From NCBI RefSeq assembly GCF_002979865.1, contig NZ_PCPZ01000002.1:186001-250000 (forward strand): 64,000 nt of DNA, in the 5' to 3' direction. Both the position numbers and the translations under genes were made by a program. The stretch's first letter is position 1. Each line of letters opens with the position of its first letter. This DNA comes from Arthrobacter sp. MYb214. Its GTDB lineage: Bacteria; Actinomycetota; Actinomycetes; Actinomycetales; Micrococcaceae. The notes below the pieces were generated by a model. The model was not told the origin of the DNA. It saw only the letters and a program-made list of their open reading frames with translations, and ran no database searches. Shown here in pieces: positions 34,416 through 43,761 of the stretch.

Positions 34416-35732
34416 ATGACACGAACAGCCGAACAGGGTGTACGAACCTACGTCATTGATACTTCGGTTTTGCTTTCTGACCCGAAAGCCATGTTCCACT
34501 TCGATGAGCACCATGTCGTGATCCCGCTGACTGTCGTCACCGAGCTGGAACATAAGCGCAAGGATCCTGATCTGGGCTTCTTCGCACGCCATGCCTTGCG
34601 TGTGCTTGACGAGCTGATTGCCAGCCATGGGGGATTAGCCCAAGCGGTGCCCGTGTCCAAAACTGGTGGAACACTGCGCATTGAACTGAACAACATCGCC
34701 CCGGAAGTCCTGCCGGTAGGCATGCGCTCAGGCGATAACGATTCACGCATCCTGGCTGTCGCCAAGCACCTGCTGGATGCTGGCCTCGACGTTGCGCTGG
34801 TCACCAAGGACCTGCCGATGCGCATCAAGGCCTCTGCCATGGGCATCCATGCCGAGGTGTACCGCAATGAGCTGATCGCCTCGACCGGGTGGACCGGCAT
34901 ACAGCAGCTGGAACTGGGCGAAGAGACCATGGCCAAGCTCTACGAACATGAACAGCTTCTGAACCACCCTGCGGTCGCCGATGAACCGATCAACACCGGA
35001 TTCGTCATCACATCCCCGCGCGGAAGCGCCCTGGGCCGCAAGGTTGATGCGAACACCTTGAAGCTGGTGCGCGGCGACCAGCAGGCCTTCGGATTGCATG
35101 GACGCAGTGCAGAGCAGCGCATCGCCTTGGATCTGCTGATGGATCCATCCGTGGGCATCGTCTCCCTGGGCGGCAACGCCGGAACCGGTAAATCGGCGTT
35201 GGCCCTGTGCGCCGGAATGGAAGCAGTGCTTGAACGCAGGGAACACCGCAAGATCACCGTGTTCCGTCCGCTCTATGCCGTGGGCGGCCAGGAACTAGGC
35301 TACCTGCCGGGCTCCGAGGGCGAAAAGATGGGACCTTGGGCCCAAGCGGTCTTCGATACCCTCGGCTCGATCGTGTCGAAGAATGCCATTGATGAAGTGG
35401 TCGAACGCGGGATGCTTGAAGTCCTGCCGCTGACCCACATCCGCGGGCGTTCGCTGCATGATTCCTTCGTCATTGTTGATGAAGCCCAGTCGCTGGAACG
35501 CAATGTTCTGCTCACGGTGCTATCGCGCATCGGGCAGAATTCCAAGGTGGTGCTCACCCATGACGTGGCACAGCGCGATAACTTGCATGTAGGCCGCTAC
35601 GACGGTGTCGCCGCGGTCGTGGAACAGCTCAAGGGACATGCCCTCTTCGGGCATGTGACCCTGACCCGTTCCGAGCGCTCTGCTATCGCCGCGCTAGTCA
35701 CCAACCTGCTTGATTCGCCCACCTTGTCCTAG
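34416..35732 (+). CDS. PIN-domain/PhoH2-type ATPase
   Basis: About 438 residues. N-terminal PIN ribonuclease-like domain ([12 protein letters not shown], acidic Asp; [30 protein letters not shown]) fused to a PhoH P-loop ATPase (Walker [17 protein letters not shown]; Walker [16 protein letters not shown]; arginine-rich end [13 protein letters not shown]). PhoH2 proteins show RNA helicase and RNase activity in mycobacteria. ATG 34416 chosen as the first start that leaves the PIN domain intact; no clear ribosome site. The last four bases overlap the convergent gene at 35729 (CTAG shared by both stops). Confidence 0.88.
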   Translation: MTRTAEQGVRTYVIDTSVLLSDPKAMFHFDEHHVVIPLTVVTELEHKRKDPDLGFFARHALRVLDELIASHGGLAQAVPVSKTGGTLRIELNNIAPEVLPVGMRSGDNDSRILAVAKHLLDAGLDVALVTKDLPMRIKASAMGIHAEVYRNELIASTGWTGIQQLELGEETMAKLYEHEQLLNHPAVADEPINTGFVITSPRGSALGRKVDANTLKLVRGDQQAFGLHGRSAEQRIALDLLMDPSVGIVSLGGNAGTGKSALALCAGMEAVLERREHRKITVFRPLYAVGGQELGYLPGSEGEKMGPWAQAVFDTLGSIVSKNAIDEVVERGMLEVLPLTHIRGRSLHDSFVIVDEAQSLERNVLLTVLSRIGQNSKVVLTHDVAQRDNLHVGRYDGVAAVVEQLKGHALFGHVTLTRSERSAIAALVTNLLDSPTLS

Positions 35733-36547
35733 GATTGGCGCTCGCTGCGCAGCTCCCACGGAATCGGCGCCCGCACGTCGGTAAGCGTGGGAGCTGGGGC
35801 GGTGAACAAGGAATCGATGTAGTACTCGTTCTGGGCCAGGACCTGAAGCGACAGCTCCGGGGCCACAGGCATCCCGGCGTGGGCGGAGAGCACCCGGCGG
35901 TTCAGGCAGACGCCTGTTGCCAGATCCAGTACCACGAGGGTTCGTGTCCCGGCGGGAACGAGAGGACAGTTGGCCAGTGCGGGCTGGTAGTTGTGTCCCG
36001 CAGTGAGAACGGCGGCTAGAGCAGGCCGGTTGCCATGGGTGATCTCTGCGAGCTCGTGAATGTAGGTGGGGTGGTCGAAAGCGAGATCATGGGCGGCAGG
36101 CTCGGTGCCGGCAAGTTCCACCGGATCGAGCATTGGTTCCCAATGCTCCAGGGGCAGCAACCCATTGAAGCCAGAAATTTGTGGACGGCGCAAGATCAGG
36201 TGGTCTGAGGTATAAACCGGGGAGGTCAGCGAGGCCGGCAGCTTCCATGAGGAATTGGTGGCTGCGACGTAGCCTCGGCTCCGGTCTGCGGTGAACTTCT
36301 CCTTTTGGTACACCAGTTGCCCCTCGGCCGAGCGCACGGCTATGGCTTCTCGCTGGCGGAGGATGGCGGTCAGCTGGCCTTCCAGGCCTTCGTCCGGTTT
36401 GGCGTAATGCTCCGGGACCTGGACCTGGAACTGCAAGGAGGTGCTCAGCCATGGGGCGGACCGGGCCAAGGCACGGAAACGACGACGGGCCGCCGACTCA
36501 GGGGCGGATTGCCCGGGGAAAAGAACTGGAACTGCTGGAACGTCCAT
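35729..36547 (-). CDS. Uncharacterised actinobacterial protein
   Basis: 272 residues; I do not recognise a family. It is soluble with no signal peptide or helix, moderately acidic, and includes [54 protein letters not shown] and [16 protein letters not shown] mixed alpha/beta fold is plausible. ATG 36547 is preceded by TACAAT at 36554-36559 with 6 nt between, so it is probably leaderless. It converges on phoH with overlapping stops. Codon use is like neighbours, so recent transfer is unlikely. Confidence 0.7.
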   Translation of the reverse strand: MDVPAVPVLFPGQSAPESAARRRFRALARSAPWLSTSLQFQVQVPEHYAKPDEGLEGQLTAILRQREAIAVRSAEGQLVYQKEKFTADRSRGYVAATNSSWKLPASLTSPVYTSDHLILRRPQISGFNGLLPLEHWEPMLDPVELAGTEPAAHDLAFDHPTYIHELAEITHGNRPALAAVLTAGHNYQPALANCPLVPAGTRTLVVLDLATGVCLNRRVLSAHAGMPVAPELSLQVLAQNEYYIDSLFTAPAPTLTDVRAPIPWELRSERQS

Positions 36548-36553
36548 ACTCCA

Positions 36554-36559
36554 ATTGTA
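36554..36559 (-). promoter_or_regulatory. -10 element for leaderless gene at 36547
   Basis: Minus-strand TACAAT, 6 nt (TGGAGT), then ATG 36547. Confidence 0.5.
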
Positions 36560-36618
36560 GAAGCGGCTGAATTATTCACAAGAGGAAGACCCCTCTGCCG
36601 AAGATTCAATGAGGTGCC

Positions 36619-36624
36619 TATGCT
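36619..36624 (+). promoter_or_regulatory. -10 element for leaderless prepilin peptidase gene
   Basis: TATGCT, 6 nt, then ATG 36631. Confidence 0.45.
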
Positions 36625-36630
36625 CTATGC

Positions 36631-37134
36631 ATGTCAGAAATTTGGAACGTGGCACAGGAAAGCCCGACCACCGCAGCGCTGGTTCTCCTCCAGCTAGCCT
36701 GCTTTCTTGGTTTCGGGTTCCTCCTGTCCAAGGAAGACATGGCGAGGCATCGTTTGCCCAACCGGCTACTGGCCTACTGGTTGGCGGCCAGCATCGTGGT
36801 GATCGCGCCGCTGGGGATCTTCCGTTCTGATGGGCATGGGCTGCTGATGAGCCTTTTGGGGTTGCTGCTGCTTGGCGGAGGCTATCTGCTCCTCGCGCTG
36901 ATTTCCGCTGGGGCAATGGGCATGGGCGATGTGAAGCTGGCCGGCGTGCTGGGGATGAATCTCGGATACTATTCCTTGCCCAGTTTGTTCTTCGCGACCT
37001 TGCTTGCCTTCCTGCTGGCCACCGGCTGGGTTATCGGGGGCGTGGCGGTGCGGAAATTGACGCTGAAATCAGCGGTCCCTTTCGGTCCCTTCATGCTCAT
37101 TGGGTCTTTAGCAGTGCTGCTTATGGCACGATGA
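36631..37134 (+). CDS. A24-family prepilin peptidase (leader peptidase, short form)
   Basis: 167 residues, five to six helices. Aspartic membrane protease that cleaves type IV prepilin-like leaders. The two catalytic Asp lie in SKEDMARHRLPN (just after helix 1) and GMGDVKLAGVLGMN. It lacks the N-terminal methyltransferase domain of full PilD, as do many actinobacterial TadV/CpaA-type enzymes. No Tad/Flp pilus genes are in the window, so its substrate is elsewhere. The NUDIX gene starts 5 nt after its stop. Confidence 0.85.
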   Translation: MSEIWNVAQESPTTAALVLLQLACFLGFGFLLSKEDMARHRLPNRLLAYWLAASIVVIAPLGIFRSDGHGLLMSLLGLLLLGGGYLLLALISAGAMGMGDVKLAGVLGMNLGYYSLPSLFFATLLAFLLATGWVIGGVAVRKLTLKSAVPFGPFMLIGSLAVLLMAR

Positions 37135-37138
37135 AATC

Positions 37139-37606
37139 ATGGCAACTCCAGAATTCGTAACCCATCTTCGAGAACGCATCGGTCATGAACTGCTATGGCT
37201 CTCCGGGGTGAAAATAGTTGTCCTCCACGACAGCCGGGTGCTGTTGGTGCGACGTGCTGACAATGGCAAATGGACCCTGCCGGCAGGAATTATTGATCCA
37301 GGCGAAGAGCCTTCGCATACAGCACACCGCGAAGTGCTGGAAGAAACCGGCGTCGAATGCGAAATCACGGACCTGTTGGGGGTCGGGGTGACAGCTCCCA
37401 CGGTGTATCCCAATGGGGATCACGCGCAGTACCTGGATGTAGTTTTCAAGGCTCGGCACCTTTCCGGCACGGCGAAGGTCAACGATGACGAGAATTTGGA
37501 AGTGGGGTACTTCGAACTGGCTGACCGGCCAGAACTCCCGCCGCTGCACGAACGGGCGCTGCAATGGGCACTGGACCCTCGGCCCGGTGGCTATTTCGCC
37601 AGTTGA
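37139..37606 (+). CDS. NUDIX hydrolase
   Basis: 155 residues. NUDIX box GIIDPGEEPSHTAHREVLEE followed by TGVE, matching Gx5Ex7REUxEExGU. Likely hydrolyses a nucleoside diphosphate-X compound; the substrate is open. ATG 37139 lies 5 nt after the prepilin peptidase stop, so they are co-transcribed. Small and single-domain, with a C-terminal ALDPRPGGYFA tail. Whether it is housekeeping (MutT-like) or pathway-specific cannot be told. Confidence 0.88.
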   Translation: MATPEFVTHLRERIGHELLWLSGVKIVVLHDSRVLLVRRADNGKWTLPAGIIDPGEEPSHTAHREVLEETGVECEITDLLGVGVTAPTVYPNGDHAQYLDVVFKARHLSGTAKVNDDENLEVGYFELADRPELPPLHERALQWALDPRPGGYFAS

Positions 37607-37660
37607 CGTTTTCTGCCTTCAAATCCGCTGTGGCATGCGTGAATGCCGCCGGCATGAGCT

Positions 37661-37666
37661 TAGACT
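37661..37666 (+). promoter_or_regulatory. -10 element for leaderless GNAT gene
   Basis: TAGACT, 6 nt, then ATG 37673. Confidence 0.5.
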
Positions 37667-37672
37667 TGCTCC

Positions 37673-38242
37673 ATGACCGGGATTGGACTGATTGAACCTT
37701 CTGCCGCACTGCATGCTTCCTTCATGCGGAGCACAACCGAATGGGCGGGGGCGGAGCAGGACGGGGCCTCGGTCTTCTACGCTGCCAAATACGGTTGGGA
37801 TCTGCGCAACGCAGAAGACTTCGCGCAGTGGGTCCAGCTGCTCAAGGATCTGGAAAAGCCGCACTTCACGCCACCGGATGGCTTCGTTGCGCAAAGCACC
37901 CTGTGGCTAGCGCACGACGATGAGTACTTGGGCGCGGTCAGCTTGCGTCACGAGCTGGGCAATGATTTCCTTCGCGAAGTCGGCGGGCACATCGGCTACG
38001 GTATACGCCCGGGCGCCCGTGGCAATCGCCTGGCCAGAACCGCGCTCGCCGGATCCCTGGAACAAGCCCGCAGCCTTGGCCTGCCGCGGGTCCTGCTTAC
38101 CTGCAACGACTCCAATACTGCTTCGGCGCGAACCATCGAAGCTTGCGGCGGAGTCCTCGAACGCGTCACTCCGGTTGCCGAAATCGGGCCCCGCTTCGGC
38201 TCCACTGAGGACCTGCGACGCTATTGGATTGAACTGAGCTAG
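37673..38242 (+). CDS. GNAT-family N-acetyltransferase
   Basis: 189 residues. Acetyl-CoA-binding motif A HIGYGIRPGARGNRLARTAL (R/Q-x-x-G-x-G/A) and motif B LLTCNDSNTASARTIEACGG place it among small-molecule GNAT enzymes of the RimJ-like/YitI group. N-terminal LIEPSAALHASFMR and KYGWDLRNAEDF resemble the DUF-type GNATs that acetylate small ligands. Substrate unknown. Leaderless ATG at 37673. Its last four bases overlap the convergent dipeptidase stop (CTAG). Confidence 0.82.
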   Translation: MTGIGLIEPSAALHASFMRSTTEWAGAEQDGASVFYAAKYGWDLRNAEDFAQWVQLLKDLEKPHFTPPDGFVAQSTLWLAHDDEYLGAVSLRHELGNDFLREVGGHIGYGIRPGARGNRLARTALAGSLEQARSLGLPRVLLTCNDSNTASARTIEACGGVLERVTPVAEIGPRFGSTEDLRRYWIELS

Positions 38243-39429
38243 TTCGCTGGAAGCACCTCGCGGAATACGCGCAACGTATTTCCGCCCATGATGGCCGCGA
38301 TTTCCGTATCCGAATAGCCGCGATTCATCAGTTCCTGGGTGATGACAGCAATCTGGCTGGCATCCCATGCGACGGTAGTTGCTCCGTCGAAGTCGCTGCC
38401 CAAACCGACGTGTTCGATTCCTGCGACCTTGATGACGTGCTCCATCGCGTCCACCACCGAATCCACATCCAGGGTGCAGACCGCAGCGTCCCAGTAGCCA
38501 ATTCCGATAACGCCGCCGGTCTCGGCTATGGCCTGGATCTGATCGTCAGTGAGGTTCCGGTTCACATCGCAGGTGGCTTGGACACCGCCGTGGCTGAATA
38601 CCACGGGTTCAGTAGCCAGGGAGAGGACTTCATTGAAAGCCGCGTCGCTGGAATGCGCCAGGTCGACGATGACCCCCAGCTCTTCCATGCGCTTGAGTGC
38701 AGCACGGCCAAGGTCGGTGAGCCCTGATTTCTCGACCCCGTGTTTGGAGCCGGCCACCGAGTTGTCGAAGAAGTGCGTGAACCCGGCCATGCGCATGCCA
38801 TCGTTGAACAGGACATCCACGTTCCTGACGTCGCCCTCAAGATTATGCAGGCCCTCTACCGAGAAGAGGCCCCCGGTGACCTGCTGGCCGCTCTTGCGGT
38901 CCTTGAACAGCTGGTCGAGCTCGGCGGTGGTGGTGATGGTGCGCAGGGTGCCTTGCGAAGCGGCGGCGTCGTCGCGCAGTTTCTTGGCCTGGTAGCGCGA
39001 ACGCTCCAGGAGCGAGAACCAGGTCTGAGGCGGTTGCAGCTGGACAATGCCCAGCAGCGGGATGTTATCCGATTCGGCGCTATTGGAGTCGTAATTCTGG
39101 CCGACGGGCGACTTGGAAACCGAGGAGAAGACCTGCAGGGCGACATTGCCTTCTTCCATGCGCGGCAGGTCGACATGGCCGCGGTCCGAGCGCTTGAGCA
39201 GCGAACGGTCCCACATCAAGGTGTCGGCATGCATGTCGGCAATCTGCAAGCGCGAATGCAGTTTCGCGGCGTCGTCGCCGACCGCTGGCAGACCCGCGGC
39301 CTCGATCTTATTGCGGGTGTTTTCCACGATGCCGGGAGCAAAAGCGAAGAATGCGGCCAAGAGGACTACCAGCGTGCCGGAAATCCAGAGGCCAAGACGT
39401 TTAAAAGAGCGAGATGTGGTGCGGGTCAT
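38239..39429 (-). CDS. Membrane-anchored M19 dipeptidase (renal-dipeptidase family)
   Basis: 396 residues. An N-terminal helix (LGLWISGTLVVLLAAFFAFAP) anchors a TIM-barrel domain outside the membrane. Metal motifs: IADMHADTLMWDRS (HxD), GGLFSVEGLHNLEG (bridging Glu), VIVDLAHSS, VFSHGGVQA (His) and LGSDFDGATTV. Family members hydrolyse dipeptides, including D-amino acids from cell-wall turnover; outside location suits that. Leaderless: TAGCCT then 6 nt then ATG 39429. Convergent with the GNAT gene, stops overlapping by 4 bp. Confidence 0.88.
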   Translation of the reverse strand: MTRTTSRSFKRLGLWISGTLVVLLAAFFAFAPGIVENTRNKIEAAGLPAVGDDAAKLHSRLQIADMHADTLMWDRSLLKRSDRGHVDLPRMEEGNVALQVFSSVSKSPVGQNYDSNSAESDNIPLLGIVQLQPPQTWFSLLERSRYQAKKLRDDAAASQGTLRTITTTAELDQLFKDRKSGQQVTGGLFSVEGLHNLEGDVRNVDVLFNDGMRMAGFTHFFDNSVAGSKHGVEKSGLTDLGRAALKRMEELGVIVDLAHSSDAAFNEVLSLATEPVVFSHGGVQATCDVNRNLTDDQIQAIAETGGVIGIGYWDAAVCTLDVDSVVDAMEHVIKVAGIEHVGLGSDFDGATTVAWDASQIAVITQELMNRGYSDTEIAAIMGGNTLRVFREVLPAN

Positions 39430-39435
39430 AGGTGG

Positions 39436-39441
39436 AGGCTA
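39436..39441 (-). promoter_or_regulatory. -10 element for leaderless dipeptidase gene
   Basis: Minus-strand TAGCCT, 6 nt (CCACCT), then ATG 39429. Confidence 0.45.
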
Positions 39442-39488
39442 GCAGATGTTACCGGTAAGTAGGAGTCTGTTTTTCCGGGTTAAAGTGC

Positions 39489-39527
39489 GCTACCGCGACC
39501 CGATGGCGAGCATCGAACCGCGGTAGC
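39489..39527 (-). terminator. Terminator after fumC
   Basis: GCTACCGCG (39489-39497) pairs with CGCGGTAGC (39519-39527), 9 bp, with GATG/CATC inside the loop; on the minus strand it is followed by GCACTTTAA. Lies 24 nt after the fumC stop. Confidence 0.6.
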
Positions 39528-39550
39528 AGCAGGGGTGGAGCAGCAGGGAA

Positions 39551-40963
39551 TTAGTGCTTGCCCACCATGGTGGAAACATCCAGAAGCTGGTCGAGCTGTT
39601 CCTCGGTGACTTCACCGCGTTCAACGAAGCCCAAAGCGATGGTTGCTTCGCGTACGGTCAGCCCCTCGGCAACAGCCTTCTTGGCGATCTTGGCTGCGTT
39701 TTCATAGCCGATCAGCTTATTCAGCGGGGTGACAATCGATGGGGAAGCCTCGGCCAGGAAGCGCGCGCGTTCCACATTGGCCTTGATGCCGTCGATCATC
39801 TTTTCGGCCATCACCGTTGAGGTGCTGGACAGCAGGCGAATGGATTCGAGCAGGTTGGAGGCCATGACCGGGATGCCCACGTTCAGCTCGAAGGCGCCGT
39901 TGGTTCCGGCCCAAGCGATGGCGGTGTCGTTGCCGATGACCTGGGCTGCTACCTGGATGGTTGCCTCCGAAATGACCGGGTTGACCTTGCCGGGCATGAT
40001 GGAGGATCCTGGCTGCAGATCAGGGATCGCAATTTCTCCCAAGCCGGTGTTGGGGCCGGAGCCCATCCACCGCAGGTCATTGGCGATCTTGATCAGCGAG
40101 ATAGCGATGGTGCGCAAAGCTGCGGAGGCCTCGACCAGTCCGTCGCGGTTGGCCTGTGCTTCGAAATGGTTGCGCGCCTCGGTGATGGGCAGGCCGGTGT
40201 CTTCGCGCAGGAACTCGATGACCTGCTGCGGGAAGCCGTCTGGGGTGTTGATGCCGGTGCCTACCGCGGTGCCGCCCAGGGGAACTTCGGCAACGCGTGG
40301 CAGGGCCGCTTCGATGCGTTCAATGCCGTAGCGTACCTGTGCTGCGTAGCCGCCAAATTCCTGGCCAAGGGTGACTGGGGTGGCATCCATCAGGTGGGTG
40401 CGGCCGGATTTGACCACATCCTTGAACTCGGCGGACTTCGCCTCCAGCGAGGAAGCCAAGGTTCCGAGGGCCGGGACCAGGTCATTGAGCAGAGCTCCGG
40501 TGGCGGCAACATGCACGGACGTCGGGAAGACGTCGTTGGAAGATTGCGAGGCGTTCACGTGGTCGTTCGGGTGGACCTCGGTGCCGCTGTCCCGGGCCTT
40601 CAAGGCACGGGTGGCCAATTCGGCGAGAACTTCGTTGGTGTTCATATTCGAGCTGGTTCCGGAACCGGTCTGGAATACGTCGATGGGGAAGTGCTCGTCG
40701 TACTGCCCGGTAGCGACCTGATCGGCTGCGGCCACAATGGCCTCAGCGCGTTCTTCGTCGAGAACGCCGAGCGCCAGGTTGGCTCGTGCGGCGGCCTTCT
40801 TGACCTGGGCCAGGGCCTTGATATGCGAGGATTCCAAGGTCTTGCCCGAGATCGGGAAATTATCGACGGCACGCTGGGTTTGCGCGCGGTACAGGGCCTG
40901 AGCCGGAACTCGGACTTCGCCCATGGTGTCATGTTCGATACGGAAATCGTCACTGTTAGTCAT
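39551..40963 (-). CDS. fumC: Fumarate hydratase, class II
   Basis: 470 residues. Fe-S-independent fumarase, TCA cycle. Motifs: [12 protein letters not shown] (start), [63 protein letters not shown] (class II signature with the mobile loop Ser) and [21 protein letters not shown]-type end. I chose ATG 40963; a TACTCT box ends 6 nt upstream, so no leader is expected and the in-frame start at 41026 would lie upstream of transcription. Pairs functionally with sdh at the left edge but is not in an operon with it. Confidence 0.95.
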   Translation of the reverse strand: MTNSDDFRIEHDTMGEVRVPAQALYRAQTQRAVDNFPISGKTLESSHIKALAQVKKAAARANLALGVLDEERAEAIVAAADQVATGQYDEHFPIDVFQTGSGTSSNMNTNEVLAELATRALKARDSGTEVHPNDHVNASQSSNDVFPTSVHVAATGALLNDLVPALGTLASSLEAKSAEFKDVVKSGRTHLMDATPVTLGQEFGGYAAQVRYGIERIEAALPRVAEVPLGGTAVGTGINTPDGFPQQVIEFLREDTGLPITEARNHFEAQANRDGLVEASAALRTIAISLIKIANDLRWMGSGPNTGLGEIAIPDLQPGSSIMPGKVNPVISEATIQVAAQVIGNDTAIAWAGTNGAFELNVGIPVMASNLLESIRLLSSTSTVMAEKMIDGIKANVERARFLAEASPSIVTPLNKLIGYENAAKIAKKAVAEGLTVREATIALGFVERGEVTEEQLDQLLDVSTMVGKH

Positions 40964-40969
40964 GAGCCC

Positions 40970-40975
40970 AGAGTA
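40970..40975 (-). promoter_or_regulatory. fumC: -10 element for leaderless fumC
   Basis: Minus-strand TACTCT, 6 nt (GGGCTC), then ATG 40963. Confidence 0.5.
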
Positions 40976-41092
40976 CGCCCGAACCGTCATCGAATGACAG
41001 GTCTCTGACGTAAACATCACAACCAACAGTGACGCTTCACCGATTTGGGAATAAAAGCCGTTTTACAAGGCTTTTCCTGAAGCTTGGAGCTT

Positions 41093-41722
41093 CTAGTCGA
41101 GGCCCAGGCTGGAGACCAGCTGGGCACGGCCATCGTGCAGGTGGTAGGCAACGCCGGCGACCGCGGTGCGGCCCTCTTCGATGGCCAGCGCGATGATGCT
41201 GGACAGGTCGACGAGACGGTCGGTGGTCTGCTTGACGTGCTCGACAACGGTGCCGTTCACGTCGGTGATGCCCTTGCGTTCGGCGGCATGGACTGAAGGG
41301 GTGATGTGCTCGACCAGGTCGCGAACGAAGCCCTTGGGCATGTTGCCAGTTTCCTTGGCTTGGATGGCGCTGGTAATCGCACCGCAGGAGTTATGCCCGA
41401 GGATGACGATCAACGGTACGTTCAGGGCGTCAACGGCGAATTCCAATGAACCGAGGCTTGCTGGATCCAGGACATGGCCTGCGGTACGCACCACGAACAT
41501 GTCGCCCAAACCCACATCGAAAATGATCTCTGCCGCAAGGCGGGAATCAGAGCAGCCGAAGATGACAGCGAAAGGTTCCTGGCCGGAGATCAACTTCTGC
41601 CGCCGAGCACTGTCCTGGTTGGGGTGCTGGGTATCTTCGTTGACGAAACGGAAATTGCCGGCGCTGAGCTTTTCCCAAGCCTCTTTAGGCGTCAGGGTCG
41701 GTTGTGTTGATTCAGAGAGCAT
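41093..41722 (-). CDS. Beta-class carbonic anhydrase
   Basis: 209 residues. Interconverts CO2 and bicarbonate in the cytosol, supplying carboxylases. Zinc site: FGCSDSRLAAEIIF (Cys and Asp-Arg dyad) and LGHNSCGAIT (His and Cys). Type II-like layout of actinobacterial beta-CAs. Leaderless: TAGAAT at 41730-41735 on the minus strand, 7 nt before ATG 41722. An inverted repeat TTCGAATATCGAA (41746-41758) sits where the -35 should be and may be an operator. Confidence 0.93.
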   Translation of the reverse strand: MLSESTQPTLTPKEAWEKLSAGNFRFVNEDTQHPNQDSARRQKLISGQEPFAVIFGCSDSRLAAEIIFDVGLGDMFVVRTAGHVLDPASLGSLEFAVDALNVPLIVILGHNSCGAITSAIQAKETGNMPKGFVRDLVEHITPSVHAAERKGITDVNGTVVEHVKQTTDRLVDLSSIIALAIEEGRTAVAGVAYHLHDGRAQLVSSLGLD

Positions 41723-41729
41723 GACTCAG

Positions 41730-41758
41730 ATTCTACGGGATGCTGTTCGAATATCGAA
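41730..41758 (-). promoter_or_regulatory. Carbonic anhydrase promoter with inverted repeat
   Basis: Minus-strand -10 TAGAAT (41730-41735). Inverted repeat TTCGA-ATA-TCGAA at 41746-41758 covers the spacer/-35 position, and the -35 itself is poor, which suggests a regulator supplies activation or blocks access. Confidence 0.5.
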
Positions 41759-41788
41759 TATATGACTGGCTTTTCCCGTGAACGTGAC

Positions 41789-42472
41789 TTAATCCAGCTC
41801 GCTAGCGACCTGTTCGGCAACACTGTTCAGCTGTTCGGCCGAGGTGTCACTGGAAAGTACGACGGTGGAGTCCTTGAACTCGGAGATCAGGTACGTGCTC
41901 TGGTCCTTGATGCGCACTTCCCACTGCGCTCCGCCGATGGTGCGAGTTTCGGTGGGCGTCGCCGCATCGGTGATCAGGGCAATCCATGTCGGGTTGGCGT
42001 CAGCAGCCTGGCGAACCCACACGAAGTTCTTGTCTTCGAAGACTAAGCCGCATTCCCAATAGGGGACTCCCTGTGCAGTGTTAGCCTGCCAGCGAGCGAA
42101 GTTCGCGTATTCCTTGTCGCCCAGTTCCGGGGCGAAGATCTCAAAGCCAGAAATCTGTTCCGTCTGTTCCGCGGTGGCCTGCAGGTTGACGTCGCTTTCA
42201 AACGCGTCGTCCTTGGGCGGCGGGTTGAGCATGAGCACCGGAATGAGTATGGCAACCGTGAAGCCGATGGACAGGACCATGCCCTTGAAGGTCTGGTTCG
42301 CGCGCTTGGCCTGCTTCTCGGTGAGCTGCGGCTTGTACGGCAGATCCTCGAAGGTGGCATTCGGATCGTCGAGGCTTCGAGGGGACGCAGCAGGCGTCTG
42401 GGTACCGTTGGCCATGTCGCCGGTAGCCGGGATGCTGTTCTCGGTGTTCTTCTCAGGTTGCACGCCTTCCAT
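41789..42472 (-). CDS. DUF4245 domain-containing membrane protein
   Basis: 227 residues from ATG 42472. Cytosolic N-terminus of about 70 residues (NATFEDLPYKPQLTEKQAKR), one helix (GMVLSIGFTVAILIPVLML), then an extracytoplasmic domain containing GVPYWECGLVFEDKNFVWVR and TRTIGGAQWEVRIKDQSTY, typical of DUF4245, an actinobacterial family often beside glpX. Function unknown. The start is uncertain (GGGGAG is too close to ATG; GTG 42463 has GGAAGG before it). Divergent from glpX. Confidence 0.8.
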   Translation of the reverse strand: MEGVQPEKNTENSIPATGDMANGTQTPAASPRSLDDPNATFEDLPYKPQLTEKQAKRANQTFKGMVLSIGFTVAILIPVLMLNPPPKDDAFESDVNLQATAEQTEQISGFEIFAPELGDKEYANFARWQANTAQGVPYWECGLVFEDKNFVWVRQAADANPTWIALITDAATPTETRTIGGAQWEVRIKDQSTYLISEFKDSTVVLSSDTSAEQLNSVAEQVASELD

Positions 42473-42575
42473 TCTCCCCGAAGATTCTGTGGAATTCGAA
42501 CCAGAGTGCCCAAACGCACGTCGAACTATGAGCAGGCACTCCCGACACGAACTGTAAAGCGAAAACTCTAGAGGA

Positions 42576-42581
42576 TAGAAT
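42576..42581 (+). promoter_or_regulatory. glpX: -10 element for glpX
   Basis: TAGAAT 39 nt before the preferred ATG 42620. It sits 8 nt before an in-frame TTG at 42590, so a leaderless TTG start is an alternative. Confidence 0.5.
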
Positions 42582-42619
42582 GTCCTTGTTTGCATAGGCG
42601 CAATGACTACGACTCAGTG

Positions 42620-43654
42620 ATGGGATCTTTCGTGACCGAAAAGAACAATTATGCCCACCTTTCTCCGCGACTGTCGGTTTCCGACGCGGAGCCGGACCGC
42701 AACCTAGCACTGGAGCTGGTGCGTGCAACCGAAGCGGCAGCCATCGCTTCCTCGCCGTGGGTTGGATTCGGTGACAAGAATGCCGCAGACGGTGCCGCAG
42801 TCGACGCCATGCGCGGCCTGCTGTCCACCGTGAACTTCAACGGCGTTGTCGTGATAGGCGAAGGTGAAAAAGACGAAGCTCCAATGCTGTTCAACGGAGA
42901 ACAGGTTGGTAGCGGCACCGGCGCCGAATGCGACGTCGCAGTCGACCCGATTGACGGAACCCGTCTGACCGCACTGGGCCTGAACAACGCCCTGTCCGTG
43001 TTGGCCGTAGCCGACCGCGGTTCGATGTTCGACCCCTCCGCCGTGTTCTACATGGAGAAGCTGGTCACCGGGCCAGAGGCAGCCGAGCTCGTTGACCTCC
43101 GCCTGCCAGTGAAGCAGAACCTGCACCTGATCGCCAAGGCCAAGGGCAAGAAGGTCAGCCAGGTGACTGTGACCATCCTGGACCGCCCACGCCACGCTGG
43201 CCTGATCGAGGAGATCCGCGCGGCTGGTGCCCGCACCAAGCTGATTATGGACGGTGACGTTGCCGGCGCCATCGCCGCAACCCGCGAAGGCACCGGCGTT
43301 GACGCGCTGATGGGTGTCGGCGGCACCCCTGAAGGCATCGTGACCGCCTGCGCTATCAAGGCGCTGGGCGGCGTGATCCAGGGCCGCCTGTGGCCAACTG
43401 ATGACGACGAGAAGCAGAAGGCCATCGACGCCGGCCACGAATTGGGCCGCGTGCTGACCACGAACGACTTGGTGACCTCGGATAACTGCTACTTCGCAGC
43501 GACCGGCATCACCGATGGCGACCTGCTGCGCGGTGTCCGCTACAAGGACAACCGCATCCACACCCAGTCGATCGTCATGCGTGCCAAGTCCGGCACCATC
43601 CGCTTCGTCGAGGGTGAGCACCACCAGGATAAGTGGGAAGCCTACACCCGCTAA
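42620..43654 (+). CDS. glpX: Class II fructose-1,6-bisphosphatase
   Basis: 344 residues from ATG 42620. Gluconeogenic dephosphorylation of fructose-1,6-bisphosphate. Motifs: [28 protein letters not shown] (metal Glu/Asp), [14 protein letters not shown] (metal Asp), [34 protein letters not shown] and [13 protein letters not shown]. This is the only FBPase class in most actinobacteria. TTG 42590 and GTG 42632 are other possible starts; the conserved sequence begins at NYAHLSPRL. Convergent with manA across a 24-bp perfect hairpin. Confidence 0.93.
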   Translation: MGSFVTEKNNYAHLSPRLSVSDAEPDRNLALELVRATEAAAIASSPWVGFGDKNAADGAAVDAMRGLLSTVNFNGVVVIGEGEKDEAPMLFNGEQVGSGTGAECDVAVDPIDGTRLTALGLNNALSVLAVADRGSMFDPSAVFYMEKLVTGPEAAELVDLRLPVKQNLHLIAKAKGKKVSQVTVTILDRPRHAGLIEEIRAAGARTKLIMDGDVAGAIAATREGTGVDALMGVGGTPEGIVTACAIKALGGVIQGRLWPTDDDEKQKAIDAGHELGRVLTTNDLVTSDNCYFAATGITDGDLLRGVRYKDNRIHTQSIVMRAKSGTIRFVEGEHHQDKWEAYTR

Positions 43655-43667
43655 TCCGCATCTGATT

Positions 43668-43718
43668 GCAAAACTGCGAGCCATGGACTTGATTCAAGTC
43701 CATGGCTCGCAGTTTTGC
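43668..43718. terminator. Bidirectional terminator, perfect 24-bp stem, between glpX and manA
   Basis: Arms 43668-43691 and 43695-43718 are perfect reverse complements (outer GCAAAACTGCGAGCC, inner ATGGACTTG), loop ATT, ending TTTTGCGTTT. It matches the ilvA-greA hairpin in stem length but not sequence. Confidence 0.85.
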
Positions 43719-43761
43719 GTTTGGCCCCTATAGTGCCACGAAGGGCCTCAGTGCAGTGCTG

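Noticed and set aside
41031-41046. AGTGA-CGCT-TCACC near fumC and carbonic anhydrase as a CRP site
   Set aside because: The spacer is 4 nt instead of 6, which puts half-sites on the wrong helical face.
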